From assembly GCA_027493955.1 (NCBI GenBank), contig JAOSJT010000001.1:2715131-2779130 (forward strand): a DNA stretch of 64,000 nucleotides. Direction: 5' to 3'. This document shows, in pieces, positions 17,379-25,855 of this stretch. This DNA comes from Bacteroidia bacterium (lineage in GTDB: Bacteria > Bacteroidota > Ignavibacteria > SZUA-365). The number at the start of each line of letters is the position of its first letter. Position 1 is the first letter of the stretch. The notes beneath the pieces are model-generated. The model worked only from the letters and a program-made list of their open reading frames with translations. It was not told the DNA's origin and ran no database searches. Made by a program: the position numbers and the translations under genes.

Positions 17379-18305
17379 TCAGCTCGCCTGAATTTCGTCG
17401 ATCACGTAGATCGATTCGTCCGAAAGAATTTCCATGTCGATGTCGAACTCCACCTTCGTGGTCCAGTGCGGGTCGATCAGCCCAAGGTCTTTGACAACCA
17501 GACCCACGTTGCTCGCGAAGGCGATATCCTGCTGCTCGCCCGAGCGGCCGACGATGACTTTGGTCGCGTTTGCGCCCGCGCCCGACGTCCACGGCAGCAC
17601 GCGCGCGCCCGAAGAGCTGTAGCCGGCAATCACGATCGGTACGTTCTCGATGCTCCGCACCTGCGTGCCGAGCTCATTCATGCCGAGTTGCACATAACCC
17701 ATGCCCAGCGTGGAGAGCCGCGAGCGCACGCCCGAGTCCATGATGATGAACTGCGCGCCGCCCGGAATGTCGCTGACCGCGTACGCGATCTTTTCCACGA
17801 GCTTCTTCACCTTGTCGTCGGTGGCGAGCGTGTCGCTCAGCGAGGTGGTGCGTCCGGCGGGCAGCGATGCGAGCATGCCGTCCCAGCGGCGGGTATCCCC
17901 AACGGTGGTGTTGTTCACAACCGCATACTGCAGGTTCTGGCCCACGCGGCGCGCCCACTTCTTCATTTCGCGCAAACGCAGCGTGGCGAGCGCCAGCGCC
18001 TTGTCTCCGGCATGCCGGCGCACGTGCGCATCGTCCACCTGGATCTTGCCGCCGAAAATCTTCAGAGCAATGTCCGCGTAGTCCGGATCAACGATGTTGT
18101 CGGGGAAGGGGGCGTTCAGGTCGCGGTGCTCGCCACCAGTGGCCGTGGAATCCTTGAGGGGTTTGTCGGCGGAGCCCACAATCTGGTAGAACTCCATGTA
18201 GTCGAGGAGCGGGCACCACTGCCGGAGCTCCGCGGATATCAGCGAGCGCTGCTGCTGATTTTCCTGGCCGGTTTCGGGCGTGTTGCCCAAGTCGAAGAAC
18301 TTCAT
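17379..18305 (-). CDS. Major capsid protein
   Basis: A 308-residue protein, a normal length for HK97-fold coat proteins. It follows the scaffold-like gene and starts at MKFFDLGNTPETG. Phrases such as REMKKWARRVGQNLQYAVVNNT, GGAQFIIMDSGVRSRL, PIVIAGYSSSGARVLPW and WTTKVEFDIDMEILSDES match the spine-helix, P-domain and A-domain style of coat proteins of Mu-like and related phages. No protease gene is recognised, and the scaffold precedes it directly. The gene is on the opposite strand to terminase and portal, which is unusual. Confidence 0.8.
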   Translation of the reverse strand: MKFFDLGNTPETGQENQQQRSLISAELRQWCPLLDYMEFYQIVGSADKPLKDSTATGGEHRDLNAPFPDNIVDPDYADIALKIFGGKIQVDDAHVRRHAGDKALALATLRLREMKKWARRVGQNLQYAVVNNTTVGDTRRWDGMLASLPAGRTTSLSDTLATDDKVKKLVEKIAYAVSDIPGGAQFIIMDSGVRSRLSTLGMGYVQLGMNELGTQVRSIENVPIVIAGYSSSGARVLPWTSGAGANATKVIVGRSGEQQDIAFASNVGLVVKDLGLIDPHWTTKVEFDIDMEILSDESIYVIDEIQAS

Positions 18306-18349
18306 ATCTGCCTCGTGAAAAATTGAGTCTCGTTTTCGTTGGGTGGTGG

Positions 18350-18979
18350 TCAGACCTTGCCGGCCATGCCGTCGATGATTTCCTGCAGCGCCGCGTCCTC
18401 CAGCGCTTTGCGTTCGGCGTGCGCATCGTTGGGCGAGTAGCTGCGGCGTTCGCCGCCCTTGCTCTCTTCGCTCCTCGGCTGCACGCCCTGAGTACCCGCG
18501 CCCTTGAGGGCGGGGTTGACGGGGAGCTGGCTCGTGGTGTCGATAAACACGTCCAGCGCCTTGCCGTACTTCTCCGCGTTCTCGGGCTTGAGGTATTCGT
18601 CGCTCTGCGCCTTCGTGATGCGCCCCTCGGCAACGAGCTTGGCCACGTGATCGACGTACTTCTGCTTCTGCGCGGCGGCTTCCTGGGCGGTGCGCTCGGC
18701 CTGTCCCGCCTTCGTCGCGTCCACAACCACCTTCAGCCCGCTTGTCAACTCTCCAACAGTGTTTTTCAGGGATTCGAGGTCCGCGAGCACCTCCGGAGGC
18801 AGAGCGGCAACGGCCGCGCCCTCCGCCGGCTTATCGGCGGGTTTCGCCGGCGCGACGGGCTTCGCGAGCGAATCCTCGATACCATCGAGATCCTTCTCGA
18901 GGTCTTTGAGTTTCGACTCGTCCGCGTCGGCGGGCAGGAGACCGTGCTTCTTGAAGAGGTTGTAAAGCTGCTTGGCCAT
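18350..18979 (-). CDS. Capsid scaffold protein candidate
   Basis: A 209-residue protein from ATG 18979 (MAKQLYNLFKKHG). It is highly charged and helical, with an Ala/Pro/Lys-rich linker (AKPVAPAKPADKPAEGAA), probable coiled coil (ADLESLKNTVGELTSGLKVV) and a basic C-terminus, typical of phage scaffolds, which organise coat protein and are later expelled. It ends 45 bases before the major capsid start and is the first gene of the minus-strand late operon. No protease signature is seen. Confidence 0.7.
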   Translation of the reverse strand: MAKQLYNLFKKHGLLPADADESKLKDLEKDLDGIEDSLAKPVAPAKPADKPAEGAAVAALPPEVLADLESLKNTVGELTSGLKVVVDATKAGQAERTAQEAAAQKQKYVDHVAKLVAEGRITKAQSDEYLKPENAEKYGKALDVFIDTTSQLPVNPALKGAGTQGVQPRSEESKGGERRSYSPNDAHAERKALEDAALQEIIDGMAGKV

Positions 18980-19302
18980 TGGGGGTCCTTCGTTGAGTTT
19001 TAGCGACCGGAGCCGCGAGGTACATGATGCAAGATCGCCGGGTGGCGAAACGAAATCATGTTGCATGCGCATGCAACATTTTTTTCATCGAGGAGCGAGC
19101 GAGATTGCCCTTGAGACCTTGCGCGGAGCGCAAGGTCTCAAGGCCATCCGGGCCGCAATCTCGGAGAACACACGGGGGGCCTCGGAATTTGCTTGGTAAC
19201 ACGTTGATAAGCCCACTCCGGCCCGCTCCGCTCCCGAGAACGACCCGTTGGACCCTAAAAACGATCGCCCCGCAGAAACGCTCTATGACCGCCGGAGGCA
19301 CC
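18980..19302. promoter_or_regulatory. Divergent late-operon control region with a 22-bp palindrome and a long stem-loop
   Basis: This 323-bp non-coding stretch separates the divergent late operons. It holds a perfect palindrome ATGTTGCATGC/GCATGCAACAT (19058-19079) followed on the plus strand by seven T. It also holds a 16-bp perfect stem, CCTTGAGACCTTGCGC (19109-19124) with its inverse at 19128-19143 across a GGA loop, extended by an outer pair CGAGATTGC/GCAATCTCG (19100-19108, 19155-19163). These could be sites for a late activator, a terminator or a structured RNA. GGAGG lies before the ATG at 19303. Confidence 0.6.
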
Positions 19303-19689
19303 ATGCCCTTTACATCCCCGGATTTACTCAAAACCACGCTCGGCGAAAGCGCCGTCGCCTCGTTCGTCGCGGCAAAGCCCGATGTGCTCGAAGCGCTGAT
19401 CACTACCGCCGATTCCGTCATGACCACCGCGTCCGGCATCGAAGCGCCCGACGATCCGGCCGCGCAAACCGGCAACGAGCAAATGCTGCTCTACGCCGCC
19501 TGGATCGTGAGCTACCTCATGCTGCCGCATCTCGGAATACGCGACGACGACGAGGTATCCCGCCGCCGCGCCAACTACGACCGCGCCGTGCGCGAGCTCA
19601 AGGATCTGCGCGGCCGCCCGACGGCGCCCGGCTTCACGCGCCCCACGGCGCAATACGCCACCACCGAACGCACCGGAGAAATACTGTGA
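19303..19689 (+). CDS. Mu gp36-like (DUF1320) head-completion protein
   Basis: A 128-residue protein from ATG 19303, preceded by GGAGG. It is helical, with TPxxL-type N-terminus (FTSPDLLKTTLGESAVASFV) and a C-terminal phrase YDRAVRELKDLRGRPTAPGF close to the pattern of DUF1320 proteins, which adjoin the gp37 and capsid genes in Mu-like phages and probably act at the neck. It overlaps the next gene by four bases (GTGA). Here it opens the plus-strand operon upstream of terminase. Confidence 0.65.
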   Translation: MPFTSPDLLKTTLGESAVASFVAAKPDVLEALITTADSVMTTASGIEAPDDPAAQTGNEQMLLYAAWIVSYLMLPHLGIRDDDEVSRRRANYDRAVRELKDLRGRPTAPGFTRPTAQYATTERTGEIL

Positions 19690-20105
19690 CCAACCCGCAA
19701 GACTTTATCGACATGGCCGAGGCCATAGCCCAAGCCCTCGCGGACGCCGCAACCGAGATCGGCATCACAACCGCCGAACTCCGCTTCGAAGGGCAGGGCG
19801 TGGACATGGTCGCGCCGGGCATCATCGTCATGTTCTCCCCGCCCGCCGCGCCCGACGCCGCGCGCGGCCTGCCGCAATTCCAGTCGTGGGAGCTCACGCT
19901 CTTCGTGTGCGCCTCCGCCAAAGCCACCGTCGCGCACGCGGCGGTGGAGGCAATGACCATCGCGCAAAAAGCGCACATGATCCTCCGCGCCTGGCGCGGA
20001 ATGCTCGAACTCAACGCCGCCGAGCCCTTCGCCTTCGTGCGCGCGCTTCCAGACAACTTCATCTGCGCGGTGAACTATGACGTCCCCTTCAGCCTCTTCC
20101 CGTAA
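19686..20105 (+). CDS. Mu gp37-like (DUF1834) tail-region protein
   Basis: A 139-residue protein using GTG 19686, which overlaps the previous stop; this is the start that fits the coupling and gives MTNPQDFIDMAEAI. The sequence (QSWELTLFVCASAKATVAHAAVEAM) fits a DUF1834-type neck or tail-completion protein, which follows gp36 in Mu. The order 36-37 is retained. The family call is by order plus general pattern rather than a firm motif. The next gene starts within its last 29 bases. Confidence 0.55.
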   Translation: MTNPQDFIDMAEAIAQALADAATEIGITTAELRFEGQGVDMVAPGIIVMFSPPAAPDAARGLPQFQSWELTLFVCASAKATVAHAAVEAMTIAQKAHMILRAWRGMLELNAAEPFAFVRALPDNFICAVNYDVPFSLFP

Positions 20106-20763
20106 AGCAAAGTCCGCGCCGAAAAAACCGTCGAAGGCCGCGTCCAAGCCGGAGCCCATGGACCCAAAGCAAAAACGCGCGCCCAAAATGCCCGGCAAGC
20201 TCCGCACGGGAGAGGAACGCCGCCCGGGCCGCCCCCGCAACGACGGCAAGCCCCCGCGCAAAGTGCGCAAGCCGCTGCCCATCAAGGTCCGGCGCGAAAT
20301 AAAAATCATGCTCGACGAAGGCAAGCCGATTTCGCAAATCAAGCTGCGCTTCAAACGCTACGATCCGACGGACGCCCAGATAAATGGCATCAAATACGGA
20401 CGCACCAAAACCGTTAAGACGCCCCGCAGCGATTCGCACGATTCGCCCGTCGGAGCCGACGCGCCCATCCGCAAGTCCAACGATGCCGTCGCGCTCATCC
20501 GCGACGGCCTGGTCGAAGCGCTCAACCAGCTCGCCGTCCGCACGCGCGTTACTCCCGAAGATCGCATCGAACTGCTCAAGGATGCGTCGCTCGTCAACCA
20601 ACGCACAACGCGCGCATCGCTCGTCAACAGCATGGGCCGTCGCGACGCCGAAGTGATCCTGGAAATCATCCGTATGTACGAAGCCAACGCCACCGAGGAA
20701 GAGGCCATCGCGATTTACAAACAGGCGGTGGACATCGTCAAACGGAGGTCCGATGCGGAGTGA
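20077..20763 (+). CDS. Terminase small subunit candidate
   Basis: A 228-residue protein with a strongly basic, Pro/Lys-rich N-terminus (about residues 1-70) that includes an AT-hook-like RPGRPRN. A helical HTH-like part follows (IKVRREIKIMLDEGKPISQIKLRFKRY), and the C-terminal half is helical (EVILEIIRMYEANATEEEAIAIYKQAVDIV). DNA recognition for packaging is the likely role, since it overlaps the large subunit start by 11 bases. Mu-like phages carry small subunits of the DUF3486 type here; similarity is not certain. Confidence 0.65.
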   Translation: MTSPSASSRKAKSAPKKPSKAASKPEPMDPKQKRAPKMPGKLRTGEERRPGRPRNDGKPPRKVRKPLPIKVRREIKIMLDEGKPISQIKLRFKRYDPTDAQINGIKYGRTKTVKTPRSDSHDSPVGADAPIRKSNDAVALIRDGLVEALNQLAVRTRVTPEDRIELLKDASLVNQRTTRASLVNSMGRRDAEVILEIIRMYEANATEEEAIAIYKQAVDIVKRRSDAE

Positions 20764-22390
20764 CTTCGGACATCTTGACGAGTCGTTCTCCCAACTCGCC
20801 GAAGATCTGCGCCTCCGCGCGCTCTACTCCCATGCGGCTCCATGGAGCGCGGCGGAAGGAGCCCGCACCGCAGTCGAAGAGCGGCGCCGCGCGGCCAAAG
20901 CCCCGGGCGGCTTCTGGAAGTTCGACCAGTGGTACTTCCCGCCCGAAGCCTACGACGGCCAGTACGCCCGGCCCAACAAACACTTTCACGGCGCCGTCGT
21001 GGCCGCCACGGAAAAAACCGGACGCGAGTGCACACTCATCCTCGGACCGCACGACCATGCCAAGAGCGCCTTCGTCTACAAGCGCATCGTACACGCCCTC
21101 GTCACCGGCGAGCGGCACTTCATCGGCCTGGTCTCCGAAACGCTCGATACCCCGCGCTCCATCGTCGCGGCCATCGCCGGGTTCATCCAACGCAACGAAC
21201 GCCTCCGGCACGACTATCCGGACATCGAACTCCTCACCGCGTCCGCCGAAGAGCTGTGCGTGCGTACCCGCGACTCCCGCCAGTCCTGGATAAAGTGCTT
21301 TTCCGAATGGCGCTCACCGCGCGGCCGCAACGTGGACTTCTTCCAAAGGTTCGACCTCATCTGCGTCGAGGATCTGGAAAATCAGATGTCCGCGCTCGAC
21401 GAAGACGCGGTGCTGCGCCGCCGCCGCAAACTCGGCGAGTATCAGGCCGCGCTGGCCGAGGACGGCTGCCTGGTGATGACCGCGAATAATTTCGCCGAGG
21501 AATGCGTCGCTAACCGCATGCTCGCGGAGTACCGCGCGGGCACGCTCGATGCGTCGTGGACGGTCCATTGCTTCGTCGCTTGGAAAGACGCGGGCGACGG
21601 CTCGAGCAACCGCCGCACCGGACCGCTCTGGCCCGAGCGCTTTCCCGCGTCTTCGGAGGCCGAGCTGCGCGGGCTGCTCAAACCCATGGACGATGACACC
21701 TGGGAAGGCAGCTTCCAGCAGCGCCCGCGCAAGCCCACCGGATTTTACTTCCTCTCGCAACATTACGCCGAGTGGAACGGCCTGCCCGCGGACCTCGTCG
21801 CGCTCGTGTGGTGCGATCCCAACCTCGCGCTCAAATCCCAGGGCGACACCACCGCCATGCACGCGCTGGCCTACTCCCGCGCAACGGCCCGGAAATACGT
21901 GCTCTACCCGCGCTGCCGCTCCTTCGGCGACAGCAACGAGCTGCTGGCCGCATACATGCGCATCGTCGCGCAGCTCTACGACAACCGCATGCCCGTCACC
22001 GCCCTCGGCTTCGACGGCAACGTGTCGCAGGAGTCGCACTGGACCAATCACCTGCGCAATTACGCGCGCGAGGCCCGCATACCCACGCCGCGCATCGAGT
22101 TCCGCAAGTACTCCGTTTCCGACATCGCCAAGAATACGCAAATGGAGTTCAACCGAGGCGGCTTCCTCTTCCCGCCCGGCTTCGCCAAAACGGAAGAGGG
22201 CATCCGCTATACCGCGCAGCTCTGGAGCTTCTCGGGCAAAAAGCGATCGGGCCGCAAAGACGACGCGCCCGACGCCCTGATCTGCGCAAACGAATTTCTC
22301 TACGACCTCGGCTACGGCTCGCGGCCCGTGGGCGCAAGCGAGTATCACTCCGTGCGCAAACGGCGGCTCGGACCGCTCGATAAATTTTAA
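20753..22390 (+). CDS. Terminase large subunit
   Basis: A 545-residue DNA-packaging motor. The ATPase part shows a Walker A variant GPHDHAKS (residues 98-105) and Walker B with catalytic acid in FDLICVED (200-207). The RNase-H-like nuclease part shows Asp355 in LVWCDPN, Asp421 in GFDGN and the terminal acidic cluster RKDDAPDAL (501-509). Family length is normal. The start ATG 20753 overlaps the small subunit gene. Portal follows ten bases downstream. It is intact, supporting a functional prophage. Confidence 0.92.
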   Translation: MRSDFGHLDESFSQLAEDLRLRALYSHAAPWSAAEGARTAVEERRRAAKAPGGFWKFDQWYFPPEAYDGQYARPNKHFHGAVVAATEKTGRECTLILGPHDHAKSAFVYKRIVHALVTGERHFIGLVSETLDTPRSIVAAIAGFIQRNERLRHDYPDIELLTASAEELCVRTRDSRQSWIKCFSEWRSPRGRNVDFFQRFDLICVEDLENQMSALDEDAVLRRRRKLGEYQAALAEDGCLVMTANNFAEECVANRMLAEYRAGTLDASWTVHCFVAWKDAGDGSSNRRTGPLWPERFPASSEAELRGLLKPMDDDTWEGSFQQRPRKPTGFYFLSQHYAEWNGLPADLVALVWCDPNLALKSQGDTTAMHALAYSRATARKYVLYPRCRSFGDSNELLAAYMRIVAQLYDNRMPVTALGFDGNVSQESHWTNHLRNYAREARIPTPRIEFRKYSVSDIAKNTQMEFNRGGFLFPPGFAKTEEGIRYTAQLWSFSGKKRSGRKDDAPDALICANEFLYDLGYGSRPVGASEYHSVRKRRLGPLDKF

Positions 22391-22399
22391 GGACCCATT

Positions 22400-23638
22400 A
22401 TGGCGTATCAACATCCCGGCCTCCGCAACAACGCGCTGCCCAACGTCCGGCACCTCAAAGCCGCCATCCGCTCGGCGGACGATCCCAATCCCCGCACGCG
22501 CGACATCCGCCCGCTCGTCGCCATCTGCACCGCGCTGCCGCAGGCGGATCCGGACATCCTCGGCTTCATGCAAACACGCCGCCTCAACCTGCTCTCTTGG
22601 CCCCGGGCGCGTGGAGGCTCCCCCACGCCGGGCGGCACGAGCGCCGAGGCCCGCGAGCTGCAACGCGCCGCCGACATCGAAACCCGCATCCGCGAGTGCG
22701 GCATCACCTCCGAATTCGACGCCGTGGCAAACGCCCTCTACTTCGGTCACACCGGTATCGAACTCGCCTGGAGCACCGCCGTGGACGGCGCGCACCGCAT
22801 CGAACGCTACGAGCTTATCGACGCCGTGGACCTCCATCCCGACGCCGCGTCCATCACCGGATACAGCCGCGTCACCTACGCGCGCCCCGACGACGACAAG
22901 ATGATTCTCGTGCCATACGCCGCCCGGGAGAATCTGCTGCTCGCCACCTACAACCCCATGAAGGGCGGCAAGGCACTGTACTATGGCGGACTGCTGCGTT
23001 CGGTGATCTGGCACACCATGCTCAAGCACGGTAACCTGTACGACTGGGCGCGCTTCAACGAAAAGTTCGGCGATCCGCCCGTCATCGCCCGTTATCCCGT
23101 GGGAGCCCAGGCGCCGGACATCGCCGTGGTGTTCGAGTTCCTCCGCCTCCTGGCGCAGGACTCCGCCGCCGCGATACCCGACGACGTCAAGATCGACATC
23201 ATAGACGCGCTCAAGTCCGGCGCCAATATCGAAACCTTCGACCGCTTTATCGACCGCATCTCCAGCAAGCAGGAGCGCATTCTCCTCGGTCAGGACGTGG
23301 TCAACAAAACCACCGAAGTCGGTTCCAACGCCAAGTCGCAGGAGGCCAACAAAACAACCGCCAACTACAACTTCGCCGACATCGAGCTCTTTCAGACCTG
23401 GCTCTCCGAGCAGGTGGTGGCGGCGGACTACCGCCTCAACTACGGCGTCCCCCCGCGCGGACAGTACCCGCGCTTCCGCATCGTCACCGACGAGGGCGAA
23501 GACTACGAGCGCAACGCCCGCATCATCGAGCGGCTCGACGGCGCCGGGTGGGACCTCGATCCCGACGAGATCCAGCGCAAAACCGGCTTCACCGTCAAAC
23601 GCAAACCCGCCGCCCCCGATCTGGACGCCGCGTTCTGA
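22400..23638 (+). CDS. Portal protein, Mu gp29-like (DUF935)
   Basis: A 412-residue head portal candidate. Typical DUF935 phrases are DIRPLVAICTALPQADPDILGFMQTRRLNLLSWP near the N-terminus, VANALYFGHTGIELAW in the middle and the helical C-terminal region with QTWLSEQVVAADYRLNYGVPPRGQYPRFRI. Length is somewhat below Mu gp29 (about 510). It follows the large terminase directly, as in Mu. Its stop overlaps the next start (TGATG). Mu's next gene would be the F-like minor head protein; here that gene is displaced to 32636-33997. Confidence 0.85.
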   Translation: MAYQHPGLRNNALPNVRHLKAAIRSADDPNPRTRDIRPLVAICTALPQADPDILGFMQTRRLNLLSWPRARGGSPTPGGTSAEARELQRAADIETRIRECGITSEFDAVANALYFGHTGIELAWSTAVDGAHRIERYELIDAVDLHPDAASITGYSRVTYARPDDDKMILVPYAARENLLLATYNPMKGGKALYYGGLLRSVIWHTMLKHGNLYDWARFNEKFGDPPVIARYPVGAQAPDIAVVFEFLRLLAQDSAAAIPDDVKIDIIDALKSGANIETFDRFIDRISSKQERILLGQDVVNKTTEVGSNAKSQEANKTTANYNFADIELFQTWLSEQVVAADYRLNYGVPPRGQYPRFRIVTDEGEDYERNARIIERLDGAGWDLDPDEIQRKTGFTVKRKPAAPDLDAAF

Positions 23639-24207
23639 TGGCCGAGGCCGAACTCAATATCGCCGCCCGCGTCATAAGCCGCGCCCTGCTCATCAACCTG
23701 GGCACAGCCGCGCTGTATATCATCAAAGAGCGCACCCTCCGCGGCCAGTTCCTTCCCGGCTCCACCGGCTCGGGCCGGTACAGCACCACGCCCATGCCCC
23801 TGCCGCTCGGAGCGCTGCCCGCTCGGGCGCGCGGCAAGCGGGCGCTCGCGCAGCTCGTGGCGTCGGGCGAGGCGCGCCTGTTTACCAGCATGCGCAGCCG
23901 CCGCGCATGGATCGTGCTGCAAGGGGGTTACGCCAAGTTCCGCGAGCTCGCGGGCCGCGAGTCCGACCGCGTCACACTCAATTGGTCCGGCCAGATGATG
24001 CGCAACCTCAAAATCACGCGCGTCTCGGCCCGTGAGTTTACCGTCGAGCTCGGCTTCACCGAGGGCCGCGCCCGGCGCCTGGCATCGTATCACAACGAAC
24101 TCGGCGCGGGCAAGTCCCGCACGACGCACAAGTTCCTCGGCCTCACCGCGCAAGAGGTTTCGCGCCTCGCGTCCGATGCGCAGGCGGCCATTCAATACCA
24201 ACAGTAG
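23638..24207 (+). CDS. Virion morphogenesis protein, Mu gpG-like candidate
   Basis: A 189-residue protein from ATG 23638, overlapping the portal stop. It contains Arg-rich segments and the phrase AWIVLQGGYAKFRELAGRESDRVTLNWSGQMMRNLKI, similar in style to phage virion morphogenesis (gpG) proteins, in which a surface-exposed Y-x-x-F-R and a Ser/Thr-G-x-hydrophobic turn recur. Tail completion or head-tail joining would be the role. The assignment is tentative and supported by order after the portal. Confidence 0.55.
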   Translation: MAEAELNIAARVISRALLINLGTAALYIIKERTLRGQFLPGSTGSGRYSTTPMPLPLGALPARARGKRALAQLVASGEARLFTSMRSRRAWIVLQGGYAKFRELAGRESDRVTLNWSGQMMRNLKITRVSAREFTVELGFTEGRARRLASYHNELGAGKSRTTHKFLGLTAQEVSRLASDAQAAIQYQQ

Positions 24208-24220
24208 GGAGTTTTTTTCC

Positions 24221-24436
24221 ATGTCGCTTTCCGATATAAAGGATAGCGTAGGCCGCTATCGCGCCTCGCACCCGGGCGCTAAATCGGTGTGCAAGCAAGC
24301 CAGCCCGCAAGCGGACGGCACGTTCAAATGCGTGTTCAACTGGCTCGAACGTGGGCGCGAAACCGCCGTCGAGCACGGCACCTTTCCGCCCCACGAAAAG
24401 TCCGCCTTTTACCAGTGGGCGAGGTACGCATTATGA
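24221..24436 (+). CDS. Small phage protein, unknown
   Basis: A 71-residue protein from ATG 24221, rich in Lys, Arg and His, with two Cys (KSVCKQAS, FKCVFNW) but no metal-binding pattern. No membrane segment. It overlaps the next gene by four bases (ATGA), so it is part of the packaging operon. Function unknown. Confidence 0.55.
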   Translation: MSLSDIKDSVGRYRASHPGAKSVCKQASPQADGTFKCVFNWLERGRETAVEHGTFPPHEKSAFYQWARYAL

Positions 24437-24837
24437 CGCGCCGCTCAGCCATCGCCCTCAACTGCTACCCGGAGCCAGACTCGAAGGCGCCGGATATCGT
24501 CTTCTTTGTCGGTCCGGGATGCCTGGACTTCAGCTCCCAGCTCTCCGGGCAGGACTTGATCTTCAGGGGCCTCGGCGGTCCGCTGCGCAGCGCCATCGCG
24601 CTCTGGAACGCCATCGTCTCACGCAAAGTCACCGACGAGCAGCGCATAGGCAACCGCATGCAGAACATCGCAAGCCGCTGCCTGGACGCGCTCCACTGCA
24701 AGTCCGTCGAAATCACCTGGCTCTTCCCCGACGATCTCCCGCTCGGTGCGCAACTCACGCTGAAGAAAAAGAAAAAACCGCCGAAAAAGAAAAAGCCACG
24801 GAAACACCGGGGCAAGCAAACATCAGTAAAGGAGTAA
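24433..24837 (+). CDS. Phage protein with a Lys-rich tail, unknown
   Basis: A 134-residue protein from ATG 24433, coupled to the previous gene. The body (ALNCYPEPDSKAPDIVFFVGPGCLDFSSQL) shows no domain I can name. The last 30 residues are almost all Lys, Pro and Arg (KKKKKPPKKKKPRKHRG), suggesting nucleic-acid or surface binding. It ends three bases before the next gene. Confidence 0.55.
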   Translation: MTRRSAIALNCYPEPDSKAPDIVFFVGPGCLDFSSQLSGQDLIFRGLGGPLRSAIALWNAIVSRKVTDEQRIGNRMQNIASRCLDALHCKSVEITWLFPDDLPLGAQLTLKKKKKPPKKKKPRKHRGKQTSVKE

Positions 24838-24840
24838 CCC

Positions 24841-25062
24841 ATGAATACCATGAGCTCAGAAGCCCGCATCGTTCTCGATGAACTCACCAGACTACGCGGC
24901 GCGCTGGAGACGGCGCGTCACGAGTTGATGACGCTCAACGGCCTGCACGCGGCCGATGCCGCAGAACCGCAAACCACGTGGATCATCGATACCAACGGCA
25001 CACTCTGCGTCATTGACGCAGCGCTCAACGCAACTTCGTGTACGGATACCCAGCCTTCTTGA
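24841..25062 (+). CDS. Small phage protein, unknown
   Basis: A 73-residue protein, with an N-terminal helix (MSSEARIVLDELTRLRGALETARHEL) and a short strand region (TTWIIDTNGTLCVIDAA). An AAGGAG-type site lies just before the ATG. It is the last gene of the plus-strand late operon, and its 3' end overlaps the convergent KTSC gene by about 38 bases. Function unknown. Confidence 0.5.
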   Translation: MNTMSSEARIVLDELTRLRGALETARHELMTLNGLHAADAAEPQTTWIIDTNGTLCVIDAALNATSCTDTQPS

Positions 25063-25240
25063 TGTGGGCGTCGAAGTACGAGCCGTGCGACGAGGCGGAC
25101 ATCAATCCCGCATGCACGGAAGCCGGCACCCCGGTGTACCGATACAGCCCTCCATTCAGGAACTCGATTTCGAGAGTGCGGCTCGCCGCGTCGTAGCCGA
25201 CTGAGCGCAGATTGCTTGAACTGACGGAGACCCTTTCCAT
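25025..25240 (-). CDS. KTSC-domain protein
   Basis: A 71-residue protein from ATG 25240 (MERVSVSSSNLRSVGYDAAS). The sequence RTLEIEFLNGGLYRYTGVPASVHAGLMSASSHGSYFDAHIKKAGYPYTKL matches the KTSC family (S-N-L...V-G-Y-D, L-x-I-x-F, Y-x-Y-x-x-V-P, S-x-G-x-Y-F-x-x-x-I). These are small proteins of uncertain role, sometimes linked to DNA- or RNA-associated functions in phages. It probably shares a transcript with the repressor upstream. The frame upstream to 25312 is not needed. Confidence 0.8.
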   Translation of the reverse strand: MERVSVSSSNLRSVGYDAASRTLEIEFLNGGLYRYTGVPASVHAGLMSASSHGSYFDAHIKKAGYPYTKLR

Positions 25241-25359
25241 AGTGAAAACTCCTGTAACAGTTAATGATTGTATATACGGCCCTGGTGACCCGGGGCCTGA
25301 TTTTCCCGACAATCGTCAATAATTCCGGCACCCACCATGGCTGAAATTGCACTCATGAG

Positions 25360-25758
25360 CTACGCATCGTCATCGCGGAGGGCGCTGGGAAGGTCGGGAT
25401 TTTCAGCCAATTGCCGTCGGATATTGGCCCTGATCTCATCTAGCGCAGCCAGTTCCAAATCGAGGCGTTCGGTCCAAGTCTTCACCTGCCCTTCGCAATA
25501 CCCCAACCATCGCGCCATTTCTTCTATGCTTGGGTCAGGCGGCAGTCCGGCGCCGGTCATCAACCAGTTCAAATCGCAACCGAGGAGGGCAAGATCATGG
25601 AAAAACATAGATCCAGGGAAAGGGGTCTCTTTGAGATATGTGGTATGAAGGCTTTGAGAGGAGATGCCAACGTCCTCGACGAATGCCACCTTGCTCGGAT
25701 ACTTCGATTCGATGAATCGTAAGAGCCTCTGAGAGAATACGTGAATATTTTTTGGCAT
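25360..25758 (-). CDS. Phage CI-like repressor
   Basis: A 132-residue DNA-binding protein. The N-terminal HTH (residues about 8-60, QRLLRFIESKYPSKVAFVEDVGISSQSLHTTYLK) is followed by DLNWLMTGAGLPPDP, the linker phrase typical of phage CI/XRE repressors. The C-terminal part is a helical oligomerisation segment (VKTWTERLDLELAALDEIRANIRRQL) with no peptidase domain, so the repressor is not of the self-cleaving type. It faces the early operon across a 97-bp control region carrying an inverted repeat. It probably maintains lysogeny. Confidence 0.8.
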   Translation of the reverse strand: MPKNIHVFSQRLLRFIESKYPSKVAFVEDVGISSQSLHTTYLKETPFPGSMFFHDLALLGCDLNWLMTGAGLPPDPSIEEMARWLGYCEGQVKTWTERLDLELAALDEIRANIRRQLAENPDLPSALRDDDA

Positions 25759-25855
25759 GCTTAGTCATAATCCTTGACAATGTGTTAATAAATCTGTATG
25801 TTGTCAATGACGCTGACACGGCGCTACTGGATTCAACACACAACTAGGTAAAGTA
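25759..25855. promoter_or_regulatory. Early promoter/operator region between repressor and Cro-like gene
   Basis: The 97-bp divergent gap contains the inverted repeat TTGACAA (25774-25780) and TTGTCAA (25801-25807). On the plus strand TTGACA (25774) is followed after 17 bases by TATGTT (25797-25802), a good sigma70-type promoter overlapping the operator, so repressor binding would block the early operon. AT-rich composition contrasts with the GC-rich neighbours. Confidence 0.65.

Noticed and set aside
21314-23029. 571-codon minus-strand frame over terminase and portal
   Set aside because: Antisense shadow of GC-rich genes with clear Walker and nuclease motifs on the plus strand; no domain sense.
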